Below, in pieces: positions 8,821 to 17,026 of a stretch of DNA of 64,000 nt. This DNA comes from a bacterium (GTDB lineage Bacteria; Armatimonadota; Zipacnadia; Zipacnadales; Zipacnadaceae), in NCBI GenBank assembly GCA_030615605.1, contig JAUWYY010000003.1, positions 62,001 through 126,000 on the forward strand, given 5' to 3'. A model generated the notes under the pieces. That model ran no database searches and was not told the DNA's origin. It worked only from the letters and a program-made list of their open reading frames with translations. How positions within the stretch are numbered: position 1 is the stretch's first letter; every line of letters starts with the position of its first letter. Position numbers and translations under genes: made by a program.

Positions 8821-9786
8821 ATGCCCGACATAATCTGCCTTGGTGAACCGATTGTTGACATGGTCTGCACCCAGCCGGCCCGCGACCTGGTGGCAGCCTC
8901 AAATTTCGACAAGCTAGCCGGGGGCGCACCGCTGAATGTCGCCGCCGCTGCCGCACGCCTCGGGGCAAGCTCCGGGGTCATCTGCAAGGCGGGAGGTGAC
9001 CACTTCGGCGACTTCATGCGCCTGAATCTGGAAGCCTGTGGAGTGAATACTGAGCACTTGCTTCAGGATCCGGAGTACGCCACCCAGCTTGCTTTCGTCG
9101 CAGTTGATGAGCACGGCGTTCCCGACTTCAGCTTCCATGTCAAGCAGAGCGCCGATATGATGCTGAGCTCCTCGGAGCTAGACTGGTCCTATATCAATAC
9201 CGCCGAAATCTTCCACTTTGGTACCATCACGCTGATAAATACGCCCGTGCGGAAGGCAACCCTGGATGCGGTACAGTGGGCGATCGAGCAGGGGATAATG
9301 ATCAGCCTCGACCCCAACCTGCGTCCCGCGCTGTGGCCGGATCTCAAGGAAGCTATGCGCTGGTTCCTGCAGGCTATCGCCAAGTGTGACTTTCTCAAGG
9401 TCAGCGCGGAGGAAATGGAGTTTGTAACCGGCACCCGGGATCTAGAAAGCGGCGCCGACGCGCTGTGGGAGATGGGGCCGGAGCTGGTGGCCGTCACCCT
9501 GGGCCCGGAGGGCGCCTATGCTTACAATGGCCACCAGGGCGGTCATATTCCGGGATTCGGTGTTGATGTGGCCGATACGGTAGGCTGCGGCGATGCGTTC
9601 ACTGCCGGAGTGCTCGTCAAGCTGCTGGAGTCTGACACCGATATAGCTCAGCTTGACTGGCTCGCGCTGAAAGAAATCATGATGTTTGCCAATGCTACCG
9701 CGGCGCTGACCGCCACCGCCAAAGGCGGTATCCCCGCTATGCCCGCCAGACAGCAGGTGGACGAATTCCTGCGCCGCCAGGGCTAG
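8821..9786 (+). CDS. PfkB family sugar kinase, fructokinase-like
   Basis: This 321-residue ribokinase-fold protein has LAGGAPLNVAAAAARLG near residue 38, typical of fructokinase and 2-keto-3-deoxygluconate kinase, and SLDPNLRPALW near 160. The catalytic motif reads DTVGCGDAFTAG: the Asp is retained but Cys replaces the usual Ala or Gly of the anion hole. GGAGG stands upstream of the ATG. It shares a transcript with the preceding PfkB gene and lies just before the aldolase-transaldolase unit, so a hexose or keto-sugar substrate feeding those enzymes is plausible. That is an inference from context. Confidence 0.85.
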   Translation: MPDIICLGEPIVDMVCTQPARDLVAASNFDKLAGGAPLNVAAAAARLGASSGVICKAGGDHFGDFMRLNLEACGVNTEHLLQDPEYATQLAFVAVDEHGVPDFSFHVKQSADMMLSSSELDWSYINTAEIFHFGTITLINTPVRKATLDAVQWAIEQGIMISLDPNLRPALWPDLKEAMRWFLQAIAKCDFLKVSAEEMEFVTGTRDLESGADALWEMGPELVAVTLGPEGAYAYNGHQGGHIPGFGVDVADTVGCGDAFTAGVLVKLLESDTDIAQLDWLALKEIMMFANATAALTATAKGGIPAMPARQQVDEFLRRQG

Positions 9787-9797
9787 CCCCCAGCGGT

Positions 9798-9826
9798 TTG
9801 ACAAGCTGAAGCGATTGTGATAGACT
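9798..9826 (+). promoter_or_regulatory. Promoter upstream of the aldolase-transaldolase unit
   Basis: TTGACA (9798-9803), a 17-base spacer and TAGACT (9821-9826) preceded by TG at the extended -10 position. Predicted transcription start is near 9833, giving an untranslated leader of about 335 bases. Confidence 0.65.
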
Positions 9827-9832
9827 CTATCT

Positions 9833-10168
9833 GCGGCTGCTGGGGATGCACGTAGTACCTACCGACAAAGCAACTTTTGCCAATTCAACTCGTCTAGACG
9901 CCGGCGCAGCCAGCAATATGCGCCGGATGCTTTATGAATAGGGACCAGAGAAGCGGGGCCTTCGTAGTACCTGTCTTCGAACGGATCTCCACCTGCCGCC
10001 AACCGACGGAGCACCAAAACGCACACAGCGACACATTTGCTCTGTCTGGCCGATATTGAAGAGCTAGACAGATCAGCATTATGTGTGTGTGGTGACTGCC
10101 TGCCAGATACCTCCGTGCACAAAGCACCAAGCCAGAGCATTTGAATACAAAGACAAGGAGTACACGAA
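9833..10168 (+). promoter_or_regulatory. Long structured 5' leader of the aldolase gene
   Basis: No coding region is visible in this gap. It holds a perfect palindrome CGTCTAGACG (9891-9900), an 8-bp hairpin CCGGCGCA/TGCGCCGG (9901-9908 with 9919-9926, 10-base loop), and a 10-bp hairpin formed by 10041-10050 and 10063-10072 with one G-U pair. The 10-mer CGTAGTACCT occurs twice (9851 and 9963). AAGGAG lies before the aldolase ATG. No known riboswitch class was recognised. The length and the stacked hairpins suggest post-transcriptional or transcriptional control of the unit. Confidence 0.45.
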
Positions 10169-11401
10169 ATGGGTAAGCTATTGACCGGACAACAACTAAG
10201 AAAGATCTTCGACCACTACTGTCCCTTTGACGGGGAGGGCAATCTGCGGCCAGTCGAAGAGCGCGTGACCCTGTGCGCCAATAACTCTAACAACTGGTGG
10301 CAGACCCGCGCATTTGTCCAGGGCGCCGCCCAGGGCGACCAGTCGCCGATGGTCATCCAGTTCTCCTACAACGCCAACCGCAAAATTGGGGGGGCTCCGA
10401 CCGCCATCTTTATCCCCGAGGGCGTCTCTTACCACGCCAATCCAGTGACTACCTCGGCCAGGATAATGTCGGATTGGCTGGCGATGGAAGTCGAGGCCTG
10501 GGGGGCCGATTTTGTGGCAGCTTCGCTGGACCACTTCAACGTCCCGAAGTTCTCGCTGACCACCGAATATGAGCGCGCGGCGACCCCGATCGAATACGAG
10601 GACAATATTGACGCTGCCCTGGCATACCTGCGCAAGCAAGGGCTCGACACCGTCGCCGCTGAGGTGGGCGACGACACTTTTACAGCCTACTCGAACTATT
10701 TGCGAAGTGTCGAGTATCGCAACTTCCGGGCTGATTTCCTGGATACGGTTAGCATCATACAGCCCGCCTGGGGTATGATCGACACCGAAGGGATTCCTCC
10801 GGTGCTCGACTTCATAATCACCAAAGACATTACCAGCGGCGTGCGCACCGACCTGAACAACAACGATATGATGTTGGAGGCTGAGCTAGGTGCCACCGGC
10901 AAGAGCGGTGACGAGATCGAATACGAGGAAATCTCCGATGAGCAACTCGCCGAGTTCGCTCATCTGGCGGCCTCCTTTATAGCCTACACCGGAGCCGAAG
11001 GTATCGCCTATGATATTGGTATGAAGCACTCTGCCAAAAGCGGAGAGAAGCATCCGACCGATGCCCGCAAGCTGGAGGTCGTCCAGCGGACGATCATCGA
11101 AGAGACCGGCATTTACGCTCCCTTCGCCCAGCATGGGGGCACTGGAGCTGCCGATGTCCCCCGGAGCTTGATCGGCAAGACCAACCTCAATACCTGCTAC
11201 CTGGTCGCCGGTACCCAGGCACGCTTCAACTATATGGATGAGCACGCCGACAAGGTTCGTGCCGGCGACAAGAGTATCTGCGGCACCGACATAGAAACTC
11301 ACATCTACCTGCAGGGCGTCTACGAAGAGGTTGTGCGCCGCTTTGAGGGCACCGGAAGCTGGCAGCTCGGCCCCGAGCTTGCCCGGATCCTGCCCGAATA
11401 A
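10169..11401 (+). CDS. Class II (zinc) fructose-bisphosphate aldolase-like protein, large form
   Basis: A class II aldolase cleaves ketose bisphosphates into dihydroxyacetone phosphate and an aldehyde. The expected metal-binding positions are visible: Asp-His in AASLDHFNVP (about 117), His in YDIGMKHSAKSG (about 288), and His in FAQHGGTGAADVP (about 323), followed by the phosphate-binding stretch. The protein has 410 residues, about 100 more than common class II aldolases; the extra length lies mainly between residues 125 and 260. AAGGAG precedes the ATG. It is followed, after a terminator-like hairpin, by a transaldolase-like gene and preceded by two sugar kinases, which supports a role in sugar-phosphate metabolism. 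The exact substrate is not determined. Confidence 0.75.
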   Translation: MGKLLTGQQLRKIFDHYCPFDGEGNLRPVEERVTLCANNSNNWWQTRAFVQGAAQGDQSPMVIQFSYNANRKIGGAPTAIFIPEGVSYHANPVTTSARIMSDWLAMEVEAWGADFVAASLDHFNVPKFSLTTEYERAATPIEYEDNIDAALAYLRKQGLDTVAAEVGDDTFTAYSNYLRSVEYRNFRADFLDTVSIIQPAWGMIDTEGIPPVLDFIITKDITSGVRTDLNNNDMMLEAELGATGKSGDEIEYEEISDEQLAEFAHLAASFIAYTGAEGIAYDIGMKHSAKSGEKHPTDARKLEVVQRTIIEETGIYAPFAQHGGTGAADVPRSLIGKTNLNTCYLVAGTQARFNYMDEHADKVRAGDKSICGTDIETHIYLQGVYEEVVRRFEGTGSWQLGPELARILPE

Positions 11402-11440
11402 CCAGCGCGTCGGCGCTCCATAACAGAATGACTTAGGCAA

Positions 11441-11482
11441 AGGGGTGGCTAACTGACCAGCACAGCCACCTCTATTATTTTC
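11441..11482 (+). terminator. Intrinsic terminator or attenuator between aldolase and transaldolase
   Basis: AGGGGTGGCT (11441-11450) pairs with AGCCACCTCT (11464-11473), a 10-bp stem with one G-U pair and a 13-base loop, followed by ATTATTTTC. It probably lowers expression of the transaldolase relative to the aldolase. Confidence 0.6.
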
Positions 11483-11508
11483 ATAATGTCTAGCAGGGAG
11501 CAATTCAG

Positions 11509-12936
11509 ATGAGAGACCAGGATGTTGAAGTGCTGCAAGATCTATTATTTCGAACCGCACCTCAGGATCTATCTACTACGCTGGACTCGTGGCGAGAGGA
11601 GCTGAATAGCGAATACGCTAAGGCCTCGGAGGACCGCCAGGACGAAATCGCCCAGATCCTCTGCGCCAACTCCATTGATCTACAATCGGTATTCGCCGAC
11701 TGGGGCCTGAAGGAAAATGCCGTAGTAGAATCGGGTGACTCTCCGAAACTAGACCAGGCCCAATTAGATGCCGAAACCGCTACGAACTATGCCTTGCTGG
11801 CCCAGTGGGGTCGCGATGATCTGGTCAAACAGGCCAAAGAGGCAGTTCGGGAAATTGAAGAGAGCAACCTGACCCGCCTCGCCCGCATGGCTCTGACCGG
11901 CGAGGTAAACACCTTCTGGGGCAACGACTACGCTGCCCACCTGCGCGAGGCGATGCGTAAAGGCGCCTGTCTGGTCACCACCAATCCGCAACTGGTCAAC
12001 ATTGCCCGCCAGGAAGAGCCCGGCCGCTGGACGCCCATCCGCGATCAAATGCGCGAAGAAAACCCGGATATGGACGCGCTTCAGCTCGCTTACGAGATGA
12101 CCATCGCGGTTGTGGTGGCCAACTGCAAGCTGCTGCGTCCGATCTGGGAATTGACTGATGAACGCATCGGCTACGTCAGCCTGCAGCTCAATCCCAAGAA
12201 CTCCGACGACGCCGACAGCATGGTCGAGCAGGCCAACTACGTCTGGCCCCGGCTGGAGGAGGCCCTGGGGGGAATTCCTAACACCGTCTTCAAGGTGCCC
12301 GGGACTAAGGCCGGCCTTACCGCAGCCGCCGAACTCACCAGCAATCGCATGGGTGTCAATATCACCGTCAACTTCTCGCTGCCCCAGCAGATTGCCTTCG
12401 GCGCGGTCATCGAGAAGAACAGCATCGCTCCGGTAAGCTTCCGCACACAGATGGACGGCCGCCTGGATGACCCCGTCGGCGAAGAACTGCAGGAAGCGGG
12501 CATCAGCAACGGGGAGGAAGTCAAGACCTGGTGCACCACTGCCATTCGCCAGCGCGAGTATCGGCTGTTGTGTATGGACCCGATGCGCGGGGGTATGGGG
12601 CTACGGAAGACCAATATGCTGCCGGCGTCAGGGCGCGGTGCGTGGAACATCAGCCGCTCAATCCACCGCGAGCCGGAAGTTTCCTGTTTCATCACCATCT
12701 TCCCCGACAAACAGGATATGTTCGATAGCCAGCCGCGCGAGCTGAACCCCGATGGCATGTGGACGCCGGTGCCACCCGAGATTATGGAAAGGCTGTACAA
12801 AAGCGAGCTGTTCCGCAAGGCTTATGAGCCTGATGGGATGACGGTAGATGAGTTTGACGACTTTCTGCCCTGCGTGCGTACGCTCAAAGGCTTCTCAGAG
12901 TCCTTCGATGAGTTCGTGGACTGGGTAGCCGACTGA
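11509..12936 (+). CDS. Transaldolase-like protein, large form
   Basis: Transaldolases move a dihydroxyacetone unit between sugar phosphates through a Schiff-base lysine. The order of motifs fits the family: LVTTNPQLVN (about 165), YVSLQLNP (about 223), the lysine strand TVFKVPGTKAGL (about 262), then MGVNITVNFSLPQQIAFG (about 284), equivalent to the INxTLxFS region. At 475 residues it is clearly longer than the 215-390 residues of standard transaldolases, with extra N-terminal helices and a C-terminal extension. GGGAG stands 9 bases before the ATG. The aldolase lies just upstream and pgi lies elsewhere in the window, consistent with a non-oxidative sugar-phosphate route. Enzyme activity is inferred. 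Confidence 0.75.
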   Translation: MRDQDVEVLQDLLFRTAPQDLSTTLDSWREELNSEYAKASEDRQDEIAQILCANSIDLQSVFADWGLKENAVVESGDSPKLDQAQLDAETATNYALLAQWGRDDLVKQAKEAVREIEESNLTRLARMALTGEVNTFWGNDYAAHLREAMRKGACLVTTNPQLVNIARQEEPGRWTPIRDQMREENPDMDALQLAYEMTIAVVVANCKLLRPIWELTDERIGYVSLQLNPKNSDDADSMVEQANYVWPRLEEALGGIPNTVFKVPGTKAGLTAAAELTSNRMGVNITVNFSLPQQIAFGAVIEKNSIAPVSFRTQMDGRLDDPVGEELQEAGISNGEEVKTWCTTAIRQREYRLLCMDPMRGGMGLRKTNMLPASGRGAWNISRSIHREPEVSCFITIFPDKQDMFDSQPRELNPDGMWTPVPPEIMERLYKSELFRKAYEPDGMTVDEFDDFLPCVRTLKGFSESFDEFVDWVAD

Positions 12937-13120
12937 GAACTAACCGGCTTGGCTCCGGGCAAGCTCTGCAGTCGGTGCCCGACCCAACTCGCTCAACATA
13001 TCCCCTATTCATCCGCCCCGGGGCCGACCTTTGCTGAGCACGGCGCTGCCGTCATAGCTTATATTCCCTGGGCCTTACATCGGGACTGTGCCCGCCCTGT
13101 TTTAGGACTCCGCCAATTCC

Positions 13121-13149
13121 TTGACAGACTCCGCACGGGTCCGTATAAT
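13121..13149 (+). promoter_or_regulatory. Consensus sigma-70 promoter
   Basis: TTGACA (13121-13126), exactly 17 bases, TATAAT (13144-13149): both boxes match the consensus in full. Transcription should begin near 13156, upstream of the membrane coiled-coil gene. Confidence 0.9.
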
Positions 13150-13205
13150 GTGAGATAGTCTAAGTGCTTCGGCTGAGAACCGCAGGTGAAGGGAGGATGG
13201 CAAGT

Positions 13206-13859
13206 ATGTCCGATGAGGAAAAGGGTATGGAAGGTGACGAACAGGAAGAGATCCCGGAAACAGAAGAGATTGATATTGAGATAGAGCCGGCCGAGCCTAC
13301 CCGGGGCAGCCGAGGGGTATGGTTTGTGATCGTACTGATAATCATACTGGCTGCTCTGGTCTGGTATGCGCTGTGGGCCAAGGAACAAGCCGAAGAGCGT
13401 GAACTGGAGGCGCAACAGGTGCGGGCTCAGGAGTACCAAATGCAGGAGCGACAGATTGGCAAACAGCTCAACAAAGGGCTGGAGAGCCTGGAGGCCGGAA
13501 ATGTCTCAGCAGCCATCGAGGGACTTGAGAAGGCTGCCACTCAACTGCGTACCCTGGCCAGCGAGGCTAGCAGCAACGATGACTCTGAGGAAGCTGCCCA
13601 TATTCAGCTTACCCTCAACCAAACCAAGAAGGCACTAACCGAGCTTAAACAAAAGCAGAATGAACTCGCCGAGCTAACCCGCGAGAAGCTTACCTCGCTG
13701 CAACGCAAGCTAGGCGTCTCGCCTCAGGAAGCTGCGAAGAGCACTGAGAAAGCCCCAAGAGAGAGTAAAGAGACCGAAGCAAAGGAAGAAACAGAAAAGA
13801 CCGAGGGGGGGCCGCCTAAACCGACTCCGCCCAGGCGACCGATTTCAGCTCCAAGGTAA
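13206..13859 (+). CDS. Single-pass membrane protein with coiled coil and charged tail
   Basis: The protein (217 residues) has an acidic N-terminal region of about 35 residues, one membrane helix (GVWFVIVLIIILAALVWYAL), and a long Glu/Gln/Lys-rich coiled-coil region with a repeated leucine pattern, ending in a Lys/Glu/Pro-rich disordered tail. The ORF track begins at GTG 13164, but GGGAGG sits 9 bases before ATG 13206, so that start is used. No signal peptide or enzyme motif is visible. It stands alone behind a consensus promoter, so it is probably well expressed. I do not recognise the family; a scaffold or envelope role would be a guess. Confidence 0.8.
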   Translation: MSDEEKGMEGDEQEEIPETEEIDIEIEPAEPTRGSRGVWFVIVLIIILAALVWYALWAKEQAEERELEAQQVRAQEYQMQERQIGKQLNKGLESLEAGNVSAAIEGLEKAATQLRTLASEASSNDDSEEAAHIQLTLNQTKKALTELKQKQNELAELTREKLTSLQRKLGVSPQEAAKSTEKAPRESKETEAKEETEKTEGGPPKPTPPRRPISAPR

Positions 13860-13962
13860 ACACACAATACCAATCCCGACATGGCCCCGCAACGTCTATC
13901 TGGCCTCCGAGGTCATTATTAGCCCGGGCGAGGCATACATCATATTGCGGTCCTGGCCAATA

Positions 13963-13994
13963 CCAGCCAGTTGGAGCTGCGGCTGGCATTTTAG
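13963..13994 (+). terminator. Weak terminator-like hairpin
   Basis: CCAGCC (13963-13968) pairs with GGCTGG (13981-13986) across a 12-base loop and is followed by CATTTTAG. It lies 100 bases after the coiled-coil gene; the stem is short, so the call is tentative. Confidence 0.35.
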
Positions 13995-14151
13995 TCAATG
14001 GGCTAGGTGATTAGCGTCCTGCTGTCAGCGTCCACCAGTGACTACGCACGCCAAACAACGGCTGGGATATTGATGTATCTTTATCAGAAACGCATTGCAT
14101 CAGCCAGACAACTCAACGAACTGCAAATGAACGTTGGACAGAGGCTACATC

Positions 14152-15483
14152 GTGGCTGTCTCTAGACAGAAGATTACAAAGCTGGCCAATAGTCTGGCCG
14201 ACGCCAAGGGTGCTCAGGATCGACAACAAATAATCGATACCTTGGTAGAAATTGGCTCACCGGCCGTCGCGCAGCTAGTCAAGTTGCTCGAGCATGGGGA
14301 CTATAAAGTCCGCATGGCCGCTGCCGGAGGGCTGAGCGAAATCGGCGACGCCCAGTCAGTAGAGCCACTCATCCGCAGTCTCAGTGATACTAGCAAGAAC
14401 GTTCAGCGGGTGGCCACCGAAGCACTTAGCAATGTCGGCGAGCCGGCAGTCTCGGCGCTACTGGACGGCCTGATCGGCAAAGATCAACTGGCCCGAAAGT
14501 GGGCGGCCGAGGCCCTCGGCAACATTGGTGATGCCTCGGTTGCCCAGCAGCTCATCGCGCGGCTTAATGATCCTAATATTGAGGTCCGGCGCGCTGCGGT
14601 AACGGCCCTGGGCGACCTTAAATCCAAGCGCGCTATTGAGCCGCTCATTGAAGTCCTGTCATCAGACAATATCGAACTGGCTCGGGCCGCTACCGAGTCC
14701 CTCGGACAGATACGCAGTAAGGTAGCCATAGACCCGCTTGTCTCCGCCCTAAGCTCGTTCAGCGAAGACGTCCGCAGCGCAGCAGCGCAAGCACTGGCCC
14801 ATATCGGCTCACAGGCCGTTCCCGCCTTGCTTGAAGAGCTGGAGACTGCTGACCGCGACTTACGCCTCTATATCATCGCGATTCTAGGCAATATTGGCGA
14901 CGACCGAGCCCGCCGCGCCCTGACCAAAGCCCTGCAGAATCCTGACGAGCGCGTTGTGGCAGCCACAGGCATTGCTTTAGGCAAGCTCGGCAAGCATTCG
15001 TCCGTAAAATATCTGGCTGAACTGAGCGATTCCAGCTATGCTTCGGTGCGCTGTGCTGTTGCTCAGGGGTTGGGATCAATCGGAACGGCCAATGCCGTCG
15101 AGCCGCTCAGGCACTTGCTGGAGGACAATGATTGGGTCACGCGCATGGCTGCAGCCGGTGCCCTGGGCGAAGTGCGCAGCCGGAAGGGTGTGCAGCCTTT
15201 GATACAAGCTCTGGCGGACCCGGAGTGGAGCGTGCGTCTGCACAGCGCAAAAGCTCTCGGCCAAACCGGTCAGAAACAGTACGCCGCCGAAGCGCTACTG
15301 AAAGCGCTCGACGACCGCGAGGACCTGGTTCGGCGGGAGGTCGCAATAGCCCTGGCTAAACTGGGTGCCTCTGAGGCCACCGAAGTGCTAAAGGAGTTCG
15401 CCAACACCAGCCAGAGCGAGGAAGCTACCCAGGAGATTGCGGAAGCCCTGGCACTGGTCCAAGAAGAGCCAGAAGCTGGCTAA
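14152..15483 (+). CDS. HEAT-repeat (PBS lyase-type) protein
   Basis: The 443-residue protein is built from about 13 helical repeats of roughly 31 residues, each with a variant of VRxAAAxALGxIGD followed by AVxPLIxxL. This is the HEAT/PBS-lyase repeat found in phycobilin lyases and many scaffold proteins. No catalytic domain accompanies the repeats, so a protein-protein scaffold is the likely role. GTG 14152 is preferred over the track's TTG 14134 because AGAGG lies 7 bases upstream of it. A 274-base gap separates it from the previous gene and a promoter for thiC follows it, so it appears to be a single-gene unit. Confidence 0.85.
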   Translation: MAVSRQKITKLANSLADAKGAQDRQQIIDTLVEIGSPAVAQLVKLLEHGDYKVRMAAAGGLSEIGDAQSVEPLIRSLSDTSKNVQRVATEALSNVGEPAVSALLDGLIGKDQLARKWAAEALGNIGDASVAQQLIARLNDPNIEVRRAAVTALGDLKSKRAIEPLIEVLSSDNIELARAATESLGQIRSKVAIDPLVSALSSFSEDVRSAAAQALAHIGSQAVPALLEELETADRDLRLYIIAILGNIGDDRARRALTKALQNPDERVVAATGIALGKLGKHSSVKYLAELSDSSYASVRCAVAQGLGSIGTANAVEPLRHLLEDNDWVTRMAAAGALGEVRSRKGVQPLIQALADPEWSVRLHSAKALGQTGQKQYAAEALLKALDDREDLVRREVAIALAKLGASEATEVLKEFANTSQSEEATQEIAEALALVQEEPEAG

Positions 15484-15589
15484 CCCCGGTTTTCGGCGAT
15501 TGACTGTTCGTGGCTGTCACCTGTCCCAACAGCAAGCTGACGCCACTGGTTAGCGCACCCCCCCGCCAACTGTCCAAGCGCTTACCCTG

Positions 15590-15619
15590 TTGCACACTCT
15601 TCCCAAGATGATATATAAT
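15590..15619 (+). promoter_or_regulatory. Probable promoter of thiC
   Basis: TTGCAC (15590-15595), an 18-base spacer and a perfect TATAAT (15614-15619). Transcription from here would start near 15626, which excludes the track's start codon at 15590. No thiamine-pyrophosphate riboswitch was recognised between the promoter and the gene. Confidence 0.55.
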
Positions 15620-15697
15620 ATGAGCCGGGTTGCTGGCTGCATTGCACGCAGTATTCCTTCACGCCCTTTATCGCTTATCACTGGATTGTGCACACAA

Positions 15698-16993
15698 ATG
15701 TCCTCGCCAATTGATCCGCTGAAAGTATCCAACAAAGAAACTCTATCAGAGATTGCCACGCAGGAGCAGATAGCCACTGATAGGCTTCAGGCCGGTATCA
15801 GCTCGGGAGAAATCGTGGTGTTCGGCGATGTCCAGGGCCCGGTGCGCCCCTTGGCCATCGGGGCGGGATTATCCACCAAAGTCAATGCCAACCTTGGCAC
15901 CTCGCCCGACTTCCCCGATCTCGACCAGGAGCTGGGCAAGCTCCAGGCTGCTGTCACTATGGGGGCCGATACAGTAATGGATCTTAGCACCGGTGGAGAC
16001 CTGGATGAGATCCGTCGGGCCATCCGCGAGCAATGTCCGGTGACTCTGGGAACGGTACCGATCTATCAAGCCGCCATAGAAGCCGGCGAGGAGTGCGGCG
16101 ATATCACCAGGATGAGCCCCGATCAGATCTTTGAGGTAATCGAGCGTCACGCCCACGACGGCGTTGACTTTATGACCCTGCACTGTGGCGTGACCCGCTG
16201 GAGCCTGGAAGAACTGGACAGAGCGCCTCGCGTCTGTGGAATAGTCAGCCGTGGGGGAAGCATGCTGGCCCGGTGGATGCAGGTCAATGACGCCGAAAAC
16301 CCCCTGTATGACCAGTTTGATCGTCTGCTGGACATCCTGGACAACTATGGGGTGGCCGCCAGCCTGGGAGACGGCCTGCGACCGGGCGCTGTGGCCGACG
16401 CGAATGATCCCGGGCAGATTGCCGAGATGCGGGTGCAGGGCGAATTGGTGGCAGCCGCGCGCCAGCGGGGCGTGCAGGTCTTCGTTGAAGGCCCCGGACA
16501 TATGCCTATCAACCAGATTAGTGGCATGGTTGCGCTTCACAAGCAACTGTGTCAGAATGCCCCCCTGTATGTACTGGGCCCACTGATTACCGACGTCAGC
16601 CCCGGATATGACCACATCAGCGCTGCCATAGGAGGAACACTGTGCGCTGCCGCCGGCGCAGACTACCTGTGCTATGTGACCGCTGCGGAGCATATTGGGT
16701 TGCCCGACGAAGAGGATGTCGCCCGCGGCGTGTTGATCTGCCGGTTGGCCGCACACGCCGCTGACCTGGCCAAAGGCGTACCTGGGGCCGCGCAGTGGGA
16801 TAAAGAGATGTCTCAGGCCCGGTTCAATCTTGACTGGGAGCGCATGACGGAGCTTGCTCTCGACCCCGGCACTGTCCGCAAGCGGCGGGGCGACCGAGCT
16901 ACTCTGGACCCCCAGGCGTGCTCGATGTGTGGTAAGTTCTGTTCAATAAAGCTAGAATTGGCTCGGCAGGCTGCTACAACCGGCGATGAATAG
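15698..16993 (+). CDS. thiC: Phosphomethylpyrimidine synthase ThiC (or close relative)
   Basis: ThiC is a radical SAM enzyme that converts aminoimidazole ribotide into hydroxymethylpyrimidine phosphate for thiamine synthesis. Recognisable parts are MGADTVMDLSTGGDLDEIR, LGTVPIYQA, FVEGPGHMPINQI and the C-terminal iron-sulphur motif CSMCGKFC. The cysteine spacing is C-x2-C-x3-C, one residue shorter than the C-x2-C-x4-C of E. coli ThiC. The protein (431 residues) belongs to the short form lacking the N-terminal ThiC domain. ATG 15698 is chosen because the predicted transcript begins after the upstream start codons. The anaerobic 5-hydroxybenzimidazole synthase (BzaF) is a close relative, but no cobamide genes lie nearby, so ThiC is favoured. 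Confidence 0.88.
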   Translation: MSSPIDPLKVSNKETLSEIATQEQIATDRLQAGISSGEIVVFGDVQGPVRPLAIGAGLSTKVNANLGTSPDFPDLDQELGKLQAAVTMGADTVMDLSTGGDLDEIRRAIREQCPVTLGTVPIYQAAIEAGEECGDITRMSPDQIFEVIERHAHDGVDFMTLHCGVTRWSLEELDRAPRVCGIVSRGGSMLARWMQVNDAENPLYDQFDRLLDILDNYGVAASLGDGLRPGAVADANDPGQIAEMRVQGELVAAARQRGVQVFVEGPGHMPINQISGMVALHKQLCQNAPLYVLGPLITDVSPGYDHISAAIGGTLCAAAGADYLCYVTAAEHIGLPDEEDVARGVLICRLAAHAADLAKGVPGAAQWDKEMSQARFNLDWERMTELALDPGTVRKRRGDRATLDPQACSMCGKFCSIKLELARQAATTGDE

Positions 16994-17026
16994 CCTCGGA
17001 CAAACAGAAGGAGCATCTGAGAACCC

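Noticed and set aside
9859-10140. Minus-strand ORFs of 78 and 93 residues in the aldolase leader
   Set aside because: They have no ribosome-binding sites or motifs and overlap predicted RNA hairpins.
15484-15697. Possible TPP riboswitch before thiC
   Set aside because: The conserved CUGAGA and downstream ACCUGAUC-like elements are missing, and the predicted transcript begins only 72 bases before the ATG.
15869-16756. 295-residue ORF antisense to thiC
   Set aside because: It is entirely opposite the conserved ThiC core; no motif was recognised.
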